This document shows positions 55,960 to 64,000 of a stretch of DNA of 64,000 nucleotides, in pieces; positions within the stretch are counted from its first letter, which is position 1, and each line of letters starts with the position of its first letter. Origin of the DNA: Bedellia somnulentella (lineage: Eukaryota; Arthropoda; Insecta; Lepidoptera; Bedelliidae). The stretch covers positions 7,688,001 to 7,752,000 of the forward strand of contig OY755184.1 in assembly GCA_963576735.1 (NCBI GenBank), read 5' to 3'. The notes below the pieces were generated by a model. The model was not told where the DNA came from. It ran no database searches and worked only from the letters and a program-made list of their open reading frames with translations. The translations under genes were made by a program, and so were the position numbers.

Positions 55960-56345
55960 ATAACATAACATATAACATAACATAAACGTTCACGCCGAAT
56001 ATCCCCGAAGGGGTTGGCAGAGGTACTAATACTTCTGAACATCACGTGACTTTGTCACCTGGTGTGCAGAGTACCCACGTTTTGCATGGACAGTGTACTC
56101 ACGTGATAGGGGACAGGCCTATCGCCATTTTGTACGAATACACTGTCACATGATTAAGCACAACTCAGCCATGTACGAGTAGGTTTCCTCACGATGTTTT
56201 CCCTCACCGTTAACAACCATGATAAATTAACCACACATATGTCTTTAGAAAAGACAAATTGGTGTAGGCCCGACCCAGGATTTGAACACTAGTCGTTTGC
56301 ACGTTAACCGAGTGTTCTACCCACTGGGCTATCACAGTTGCTGTA
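55960..56345 (-). mobile_element. tRNA-derived SINE, full length
   Basis: Minus-strand head 'caactgtgatagcccagtgg', B box region 'gtgttcaaatcctgggtc', the body and a tail with (ttatg)n-like repeats. An imperfect ~8-base duplication (acaagact/acaagacc) flanks it. 56346-57805 shows no recognised feature. Confidence 0.9.
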
Positions 56346-57805
56346 TCAATACAAGACCTCAAATGTAATCATTTTTACATTTCCGATATGCCAATTAAAA
56401 TTATTTTGAAATGTTTCTTGAAAATCAAATGTGAACTCATACATCAGAATTTCTTATTAACAGGCAATGATAACCTTGGCAGTGCGTTATTACTAGTGAT
56501 TCCTGCTAATTAATTGCGTTCCATGCATCTCATAATATGCACAAGTTAGGTAACAGTCACCAGCTAAAAGTGGAACTTTATTTTTAATTGCAAAGCAAAA
56601 CAAATGCTATGTGTCAATAGATTTGATTTATTACATTGGCACGTCAAAGAGTATTTTGGTGATAACGGCCCGTAATGATTAGATGATTTTTCTACTCCTT
56701 TGACTAAAAATGTATTTAAGCAATAATTTGTGTAATTTTTATTCTGTATAGATTTATCTAAGTTTTGGGGGTACAAAGTTATGTGTACCGAAACTATAAA
56801 TTGACTCCCGTCACGAACATAGCCAATAATGCTCTAGAACTTTATTTCCACTGCTACCCGTTCAACAATCATACATTGTCACCAGAGTAAATGATCCTGC
56901 TAGACAGACTTGGCTTATTTTATTGACATGACGTGCTTTGTAATTGCGTGCTTGTCGCCCAATATCCTTAGGCAAGTAATTCTTTTCACAATATTATGAC
57001 ATGCCCTTTCAAAAATGATTTCTATAGGTTGCCACACTCGGCAATTTGCAGTATATTGAGTCAGAGATAATTACTGCGATCTCTAAATTTTTTTTTTCTA
57101 AATCTTTGCTGTCACTATAAGGGTTTTCAGACGAAAAAAAACCTCTTAAAAAGCAACAAGCAAAAAATAGAAACATAGTTTACACCGCTTGTTAGATATT
57201 GTATTTTAGCTCCCTATTGATGAATCTGTTAATCATCATCTAAAAGATAAAATTTAAGGCATTACATTTTTTCTAACCCTAAGAAACATGTTAATCAATA
57301 ATTCTGATTATACACGTGCCTACAGGCTTTATGGTGATTTACCAATTTAACTAATGTGCTTTCCTAAAGCATTAAAAGACCTTAATAAATGATGATCGAA
57401 ACGGCGACATTTCTTAATTGCAAGCATTAAGATAAACAGTAATCCTTTCTATCAATGTTGACTGGGATATTAATCTGTATCCAGCTGTTAGCGATTCTGT
57501 CTATGTATTTTGAGTTTCCTTGAATAAGCACTAAATAAGGTGTTATTCTTTAGTAGACGATTTTATACTTTGTGTTTTCGTATTATTACACTTTAACGAC
57601 TAAAATTCTGACAAGGGATAATCAGAGCTATAGAAACAAAATTACTAAGTCTTTTGGCAGTTCAGAGTAAGTTAATAGAAAAATATATGTCTTTATTTCA
57701 CAAACATAACTGAATAATAATAATAAATAGCTTTGTCGCCTTCAGACCGGATCTTTTCTTGCTGGCGTCTTATAATTCTATTTTTTTATTCCTTAACCTA
57801 AGGTC

Positions 57806-57880
57806 AAAGGTAGCTGAAGTTTTTTTAATCCTAAAGCTCTGGCTACCCTGTAATTTATAGCATTGAGTATATGTATGTTT
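57806..57880 (+). repeat. TATG element, 3' fragment
   Basis: 'ggtagctgaagtttttttaa', 'agctctggctaccctg' and 'gcattgagtatatgtatg' match the family tail. Confidence 0.65.
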
Positions 57881-57913
57881 ATTAGATACTCCGACGACAT
57901 TTCGCGGACGGAC

Positions 57914-58083
57914 TGTGGAAACAGCAAAGATATACTGGCCAGTACACCCTGCTGTGTACCAACTTATAATTTGTATCTATGCTTAACTCGAAAAACATTT
58001 ACACTCCGCGATGTAGGAATATGAGTGAGACGCTGCTATGTGCGAGTGAGTCCGCAGTAGCGTGCGCTCTAACGTACTCCCAC
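57914..58083. repeat. 170-bp dispersed repeat, copy 2
   Basis: Seven differences over 170 bases from 19991-20160. No matching flanking duplication is clear. No coding frame shared. Followed by an AT-rich (tttat)n run (58104-58132). 58140-59215 holds nothing else recognised except the short inverted repeat below. Confidence 0.75.
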
Positions 58084-58581
58084 AGTACTCCCCTCCAAGT
58101 ACCTATTTATTTATTTATTTTATTTATTTATTAACCTACCTATTACCAATTACCAAATTCAGTGTGAGCAGTGAGGCCGGTGATTGCATGCCTGTAGATG
58201 TTCTGCTGAATGAATGGTGTGGTACTCCCACAGGACTATTTTGAAGACAAAATTTATTGTTTAAATCTTATCAATAAAATTGGCAAAATCTAAAATGGCA
58301 TCCTTTTATCTTTCCCATCAATATAAATATATTTCCTTAAAATACTTTTTATAGCCATATCAATTTCAATAGAGGTACTTTATCCTTGTACTATTTCGCT
58401 TTGATGCGCTCACACGTGAGTCGTGCGGCGGCAGCAAGCAAAACAACTTTAACTCTCTACGTGCATATTTACTCTTCATTTCTGCCTGTGCTGCCTGGCT
58501 TATAAGAAGGAAAATAAATCTACTTTTAAAGCTCCAGAATTATTGCTACGTTGTATAGCAAAATATAAGGAAATAATAAAA

Positions 58582-58645
58582 TTGAAGGTGTGCTCCTATA
58601 AAAACGAGAATAGATTATTTATTTAAACGTGGCACACACCTTCAA
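58582..58645. repeat. Inverted repeat, 11-bp stem
   Basis: ttgaaggtgtg (58582-58592) and cacaccttcaa (58635-58645) can pair across a 42-base AT-rich spacer. May be chance. Confidence 0.5.
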
Positions 58646-59217
58646 CTCAGACTTAATATCTACTATCTAAAGTAATCCGTTTATTTAATGGAAGTAAAGT
58701 ACGCACGGTCAGTTCACTGATCAAAAATAATAAAGTTAATCAATGATACAAACATGTTTAGTTAAATATAGTTAAATCCAAGAAACAAGCATCCATTCCG
58801 CAAATCAGGTTTCAATTGAACCGGCGACCACCAGTCACTTTTATCCAATACACCACCACCTAACCAAACCACCTAATTTTATTCTGTAGTACTCATATAC
58901 TAAACATGGATCACCAAAGATTAAACAGTCACTCTTATATCGCTCGACTTCACTGCCTTTGAGTTAAAATCCAATTAAGAAAATTGTTCTTCAATAACAT
59001 GCATTGTATTTTAATAGTTCCTTCAGTTCATGTAAATACAAGTCATACCAAAGGCTTTGAATATTGATAAGACAGTTTAAGTAAAATAGTCTGCTGTCGG
59101 TGCAATGTATGATGTCGTGTTTAAATAGATTATTCTTTGTTATTTTTACAGTATAGACTGTGTTATCCATACAAGCAAACACTTGAAAGGTTCAGAGCTA
59201 AGTTTTTAGAATAATAA

Positions 59218-59345
59218 GTATTTGATGGAGGACTGAGTCGTTGTCCATTAGTTATTAGGAGGCTGGTTTAATTCCCGCTTAGGGCAAATATTTTTATGAT
59301 GAATATTTTTTGGTTTCTTGTTATATAATGCCGTATATATGTATA
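59218..59345 (+). repeat. Possible tRNA-derived SINE, degraded
   Basis: 'aggctggtttaattcccgct' and 'tagggcaaatattt' resemble the B-box region and start of the body of a common insect SINE. The A box is unclear. Confidence 0.4.
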
Positions 59346-59389
59346 TTAAAAAAATCGTCGAGTATTGATTATATTACAAGTCATTTTGT

Positions 59390-59853
59390 AGGGTTTCGTA
59401 CCAAAAGGTAAAACGGGACCCTATTACTAAGACTTCGCTGTCTGTTTGTCTGTCCGTATATCTTTCTGTCTCCAGGCTGTATCTCATAAACCATGATAGC
59501 TAGAAAGCTGAAATATTCGCAAATGATGTATTTCTGTTGCCGCTATAACAGCAAATACTAAAAAGTAAAAAATAATATAAAGGGGGGTCTGATGAAGACA
59601 AACAAACCCTACAAACGTGTTTCTTCCGTATATTTTACTCAATATTAAAACCGGTGATAAGTTGACGCTTCAAATTTTCACACAATATTTATTTGTATAT
59701 CACCTTCAAAACAAATAATTAAATAACAGTAAAGTAAATAACAGTAAAGTAAATATCAAAGGGGGCTCCCATACAAAAACGTAATTTTCTATTATAGATG
59801 ATAGAACGGAACCCTTCGTTCGTGAATCCGACTCGCACTAGGCCTGTTTTTTA
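59390..59853 (+). repeat. Dispersed repeat of the 'gtagggttt...cgtacc' type
   Basis: 'gtagggtttcgtaccaaaag' with 'aaacgggaccctattactaa' at the left and 'gaatccgactcgcactaggc' at the right are hallmark pieces of a repeat found widely in moths and butterflies. Contains tctgt-type repeats. No protein. One copy here; family class uncertain. Confidence 0.55.
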
Positions 59854-60547
59854 AATAAAGCCTTGCTAGCCAGACCTATGGAATATTCAAGACTCTATCC
59901 ATATATATTTATTGAAAAATACAGTCATTATCTTTATATTTATTTAGATTACTGTTTAATAGGAACTTAGTTTCATTTACCATTAAAGTGATATATTTTG
60001 TGATTAATCTTCATTATCGTCATGTTCACCAATATTTCTTTCTAGACATATATAGGTACATCTCCTCATAGTCCAATTCAACACAAAAATTTTCTCTAAA
60101 GTTAATCACTTGTACCTTGCTCTTTATATAAAGATTGATTAAACCTACATCATAAAACTAATCGTTATTGGGTAATCAATATTTATAATTGCATTCTAGA
60201 GAGTGTGGCTGTGACTGATGAGAACAAAAAGTGGTAGCATATATCGAATATCCAATTATTTGCCAAGGCAACTAGAAATCCCCGGGAGTCGGTTTCAATA
60301 ACAGGTTTTGTGATATGATCTCCTTGAGGATATAATGACGGATTACAGAGTAGCTGAAAGATGACGTTTTATATATTCGCTTTTTGTATGTAATCATTTT
60401 AAAAACCTATAATATTCAAAGTATAACACCTTATGATAATCCTTAATGGATACAGCAAAGTGATTGAAATACAGAATATCAAATCATTGGAATGAAACGG
60501 AATAAAACAATAACAGCTATAAACGAAATGAAAGGGTTTGGTTTCAG

Positions 60548-60632
60548 TAATGAGATATTTGTATTATATGATAATTGTATGAAATTATATTATTTTTATT
60601 TGTATTGCCTTTTGCTGGCAGCAGTTTTGTTT
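60548..60632 (+). CDS. Weak candidate coding exon with signal-peptide-like start
   Basis: After an acceptor-like 'gggtttggtttcag' (ends 60547), an ATG at 60579 opens MKLYYFYLYCLLLAAVLF up to a donor-like TTT|GTAAAT at 60633, phase 0 like AstCC exon 1. A short upstream frame (ATG at 60550) stops at TGA overlapping the main ATG, again like AstCC. If read through instead, the frame stops 13 codons later. It could be the first coding exon of the gene starting at 52995. Only the sequence pattern supports it. Confidence 0.22.
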
Positions 60633-60824
60633 GTAAATGGCTCTCATCTAATACAACTTAGCTCGCTTTTTTGACACTGCTTTCTTTCGTTAGGCATAAG
60701 TTGCAGTTCGATTTGAAATATTTAGTTTAACTAACACTTGGGCAATATCAGTTGAGGGCGAAAACGGAGGATACTTTTTAATCAAATTGAAAATATGATC
60801 ACCATAAAAGGGCATGTATAAAAG

Positions 60825-63185
60825 TCAAAAAAAGTCAAAAAGTTTATTTTTCAAAATTAAGTTAAAAACTAACATTTTTTGAACGTCAATTTTTTTAAAT
60901 TTATCATAAGTCCGTTGCTTCGGAAGGTGTTCGTAAAGAGAAGAAGCAACAAAGAAACTCTTTACATTTACATTTTTTCATTTTTTCAAAACATGGTTTG
61001 TACAATTTCAGTTTATTAACATGTTTTTACTTTACAAAAGATTTTCTATGCGACAAAACCAAACGCTAGTTTGACATAATAAAAATAAATTGTCCATCAC
61101 ACAAAAAACCAATCACATAACGTGAGAAGAAAAATCCTCACCAGACAATTATTCCTAGGAATAACGAGGGAAGATTTATAGCTTTACGGACACGGTCATG
61201 TGCGCGTTGGGTCCTTGTCGTTTAAAAAATCTTGAACACTGTAGTAAGATTTCTTTAAAAGCATGGCTTTTATTGCCTTTTTAAAAGATGCCACAGGCAA
61301 TTCCAATATGTCAGAAGGAAGTTCGTTGAACATTTTCAGGGATAGTCCCATAAAGGAGTTACTTACTTTATTAAGTCTCCACTTCGGTACGTGAAGTTTG
61401 TCCTTATTTCGAGTGTTAACAGTATGCCTATCACTAACTTTACTAAATTGGCCTATATTCTTTTTGGCATACATTAAATTCTCAAATATGTATTGGCAAG
61501 GGACAGTTAAAATGCCAATTTCTTTAAATTTTTCGCGCAACGAATACCTCGACCTCAACATGTAAATAGATCGGATAGCTCGCTTTTGTAAGACAAAAAC
61601 TTTATGAACATCAGCCGCTTTACCCCATAATAAAATACCGTACGACATAATACTATGAAAATAACTGAAATACACAATGCGAGCTGTTTCTATGTCTGCT
61701 ATTTCTCTAATCTTACGCACGGCATACGCTGCTGAGCTCAGCCTTGTAGAAAGTGTTAGTATATGAGGTCCCCATTGCAACTTAGAATCGATTATTATGC
61801 CTAGGAATTTTGTCTCTTTCACTAATTCTAATTTTTCACTATCAATAACAATATTGTTATCAACTTGCCTAACATTCGGTAAAGTAAATTTAATACATTT
61901 AGTTTTTTTGGCATTCAGAACCAGGTTATTTACAGTAAACCAATGCAATACCAGTGAGATAGCTTTATTTACGTCGTCAAGAGATGTAGAGGATCTCGCT
62001 ACATTAAAAATTAAAGATGTGTCATCTGCAAACATAACTATCTCAGAATACTTTTGTACCATAAATGGTAAATCATTAATGTAAATCAGAAACAGTAATG
62101 GACCAAGTATAGAACCTTGAGGAACGCCCATCTCTATTTCCGATCCTTCCGACGTGGCTCCATTAATATCAACCTTTAAAGTTCTTTTATTAAGATATGA
62201 TGCCATTAATTTCAGTGCTTGCTCGTCAAAACCGTAATATTTAAGTTTAATCAACGCTATTTCTTTTTTTACACAATCACAGTCACAGAATATACCTAAC
62301 GCATCCCGGGAGTTTTCCCATGAATTAAAAATATGTTTCATTAGAGACACTCCTGCATCTACAGTAGACCTACCTTTGGTGAAACCATATTACTCTTCAT
62401 GGAATATATTATGATTGTTGAAATATGAAAGCATTTGGTTGGACATGATTTTCTCAAAAACTTTACTGAGAACTGGTAAAATAGAAATAGGCCTATAATT
62501 GGTAAAGTCCTGACTATCTCCTGATTTATGTAGTGGGAAGAGCCTACTTAACTTCATACAGTCTGGAAATTCTCCTATATCTATACATTTATTAAAAAGT
62601 GTCGTTAAATGAGGAGCGATTATATTTATTATTCTGTTTATGACGAAAACTGACATTCCTGTTATGTCTTCGGTTTTTTTAAGATTAATAGTTTTAAATT
62701 TTTTTATTATATCATTACTGTCAACATACTTGAAAGAAAACTGTGCTGTTGTTTTGGTAATATTTTGTTCCAACAACTCAAGAGCTTTCTGGGGACATGA
62801 ATTTAATTTCTCTGTTGTCTGAGTGGGGGTATTTATAAAATGATTTTCAAAAATGTCAGCAATTTGTGATCTTGACTGTATCAGTTCATTATCTAATAAT
62901 AATAAATTGAGATCATGTGGGGACTTTAGTTTTCCAGTTTCACTGTTAATTATTTTCCAGACAGTCTTACTCTTGTTAGAAGAATTCTTAATTTTATGTT
63001 TTATCCATCTAGATTTAGCTTCACCACAAACTTTTTTGAAAATTTTTGAATAATTTCTGACATAAATAATAAAATCTTGGTTGAAGTTATAGGACTTTTC
63101 TCTATAAATGTTATATAGGTGATCTCTACTTATTCTAATTCCAGCGGTGGCCCATTCAGCAAAAGAGCATTTGATGAATGATGAT
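60825..63185 (-). mobile_element. jockey/CR1-group LINE, 5'-truncated
   Basis: About 2.36 kb on the minus strand: linker, reverse transcriptase, 3' UTR of ~370 bases containing 'acaccttccgaagc' and 'tgacgttcaaaaaa', and a (gacttttt)n tail. The endonuclease domain is missing. The copy at 42684 is the same family. Confidence 0.88.
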
Positions 63186-63223
63186 GATGAATTATGAAAA
63201 TTTTGATAAATGTAAATGAACAT
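61196..63223 (-). pseudogene. LINE reverse transcriptase with premature stop and damaged motif A
   Basis: One frame from 63223 to 61196 broken only by a TAA at 62390-62392 (HEE-stop-YGFTKGRSTV), where a CAA would restore the usual HEEQYGF context. N-terminal part: GIRISRDHLYNIYREKS and a basic region. Then LFPLHKSGD, NYRPISILPVLSKVFEKIM. After the stop, motif A is FCDCDCV rather than the family FCDLSKAFDCV: four residues are lost. GVPQGSILGPLLFLIYINDL and FADDTSLIF are intact, followed by NAKKTKCIKF, FLGIIID and the C-terminal domain ending NDKDPTRT. So it lost function twice. The first Met at 63223 lies in the junction and is not native. Confidence 0.9.
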
Positions 63224-63323
63224 CGAGAGGTTTTGCTAGAAGTTCGAAGTTCAGGATAATAATTGGTTATAATGGGGCCTAAGTTGTAATAGTCTTCTCT
63301 AATATTAAGATACATAAATACAC

Positions 63324-63599
63324 ATAAATAAAAGATGTTATTAAAGGAAAGAAAAATTTCGACACTGGCGGGGTTCGAACCCGCGACCTTCGGGTATACG
63401 CCCCCGTCGCTCTGCCAACTGACACTGTAGCTCAGTTGGCAGAGCGACGGGGGCGTATACCCGAAGGTCGCGGGTTCGAACCCCGCCAGTGTCGAAATTT
63501 TTCTTTCCTTTAAAAAAATTTTTCTTTCCTTTAATAACATATTTTATTTATGAGTAATAATCTCCACATGAGGAATTCATGTCAAAAAAAACATTAAAT
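63324..63599 (+). mobile_element. Antisense-tRNA retroposon with inverted tRNA duplication (palindrome)
   Basis: Flanked by a 13-base duplication, tacataaatacac (63311-63323 and 63600-63612). It contains the tRNA-like sequence in antisense (63357-63420) immediately followed by the same in sense (63422-63495), giving a nearly perfect palindrome of ~150 bases. After that comes a duplicated 'aaatttttctttccttt' and the family 3' end ('agtaataatctccacatgag') with an A-run. The sense tRNA folds with a 7-bp acceptor stem (GACACTG/CAGTGTC), D arm GCTC/GAGC and T arm GCGGG/CCCGC, but the anticodon arm is irregular (4 bp, 8-base loop). A 136-codon minus-strand frame over it is not a gene. Confidence 0.87.
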
Positions 63600-63612
63600 T
63601 ACATAAATACAC

Positions 63613-64000
63613 TTTTAAAAAACTCAAGGTCTGAACACTATGATATTAAAGCTTTAATTGTATGAAAAATACTTTCGTAGTTCAAACAATCGGTGTTAAA
63701 AATATCTCATGCAAAATTTGCTCATCCAGAAAAGTCAATTTAAAATATTTTTAGGGTGAGAAGAATCTTAATTTTAACAGTTTAAATTACAAATAAACTA
63801 TGTTAAGAAGATGTGACAACGCGAAACCTGAACGATGATTCGCAGTTTAGTTTTAATCTCACCCTTTTAAAGAGTTTTCTTACACTTAAGTTTTAGCGGT
63901 GATTATGTCCAACATTAACCTTTCTTGAAGCTCAATGATAACGCCTCGCCTTTACTTATCAGATATCAAGACAATGCGGGTGAAGTTATAAAGCCACATA
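63613..64000. other. No recognised feature
   Basis: AT-rich sequence to the right edge. I found no repeat, convincing exon or RNA gene on either strand. Confidence 0.6.

Noticed and set aside
58104..58132. Replication origin or matrix-attachment signal
   Set aside because: Only a (tttat)n run; no other evidence.
63422..63495. Functional tRNA gene
   Set aside because: Acceptor, D and T arms pair well, but the anticodon arm has a 4-bp stem with an 8-base loop, and the same sequence recurs within a retroposon family at several loci.
63130..63540. 136-codon minus-strand frame (…AGFEPATFGY…)
   Set aside because: It runs through the tRNA palindrome and the LINE junction; such frames appear wherever this repeat occurs.
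1..64000. CRISPR arrays, operons or bacterial genes
   Set aside because: No spaced direct-repeat array and no prokaryotic gene organisation; introns and eukaryotic retroelements occur throughout.

Overview
The window is AT-rich eukaryotic DNA from an insect, most likely a moth or butterfly. It has split genes with canonical GT/AG sites, one neuropeptide gene recognised by its mature peptide, and dense layers of transposable elements typical of Lepidoptera: RTE and jockey/CR1-group LINEs, a Penelope-like element, Helitrons, pogo-like and hAT DNA transposons, and several SINE families. The order is inferred; no sequence search was possible.

Host genes. The clear gene is on the + strand at about 5.8-13.5 kb: an allatostatin double C (AstCC) type prepropeptide. 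It has a TATA box/initiator (5821-5851), an untranslated first exon (5851-5960), and three coding segments (10736-10822, 11432-11593, 13416-13499) coding for 110 residues. These comprise a signal peptide, a spacer with dibasic sites and a C-terminal somatostatin-like disulfide peptide ending RCYFNAITCF. A poly(A) signal lies 16 bases past the stop. A short upstream ORF overlaps the start codon. A second + strand promoter with an untranslated exon (52962-53100) opens another gene; a weak candidate for its first coding exon is at 60548-60632, and the rest would lie beyond the right edge. Because AstC and AstCC are neighbours in many insects, this second gene could be the AstC paralogue, but no AstC peptide was found.

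Mobile DNA. A complete RTE-clade LINE (21381-24710) has an 11-base target-site duplication and sits inside a Helitron. About 30 copies of a ~250 bp element (here called the TATG element) have a head matching this LINE's 5' end and a tail matching its 3' end, so they look like short elements driven by the LINE. A second RTE copy (45983-48102) has a long intact reading frame. A tRNA-derived SINE of ~370 bp occurs about ten times, several copies with 10-13 base duplications. A third retroposon carries a tRNA-like sequence in antisense, with target-site duplications at three loci; one copy has become a tRNA palindrome (63324-63599). At 14882-19029 a pogo-like transposon contains a hAT element, which in turn contains SINEs. 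Two Penelope-like copies (3180-4220, 25411-25796) have inverted terminal repeats; the second contains a MITE whose empty site is preserved in the first.

The remaining stretches (about 32.2-33.7, 44.1-45.2, 48.1-48.5, 54.9-55.9, 56.3-57.8 kb and others) show no gene or repeat I can name.
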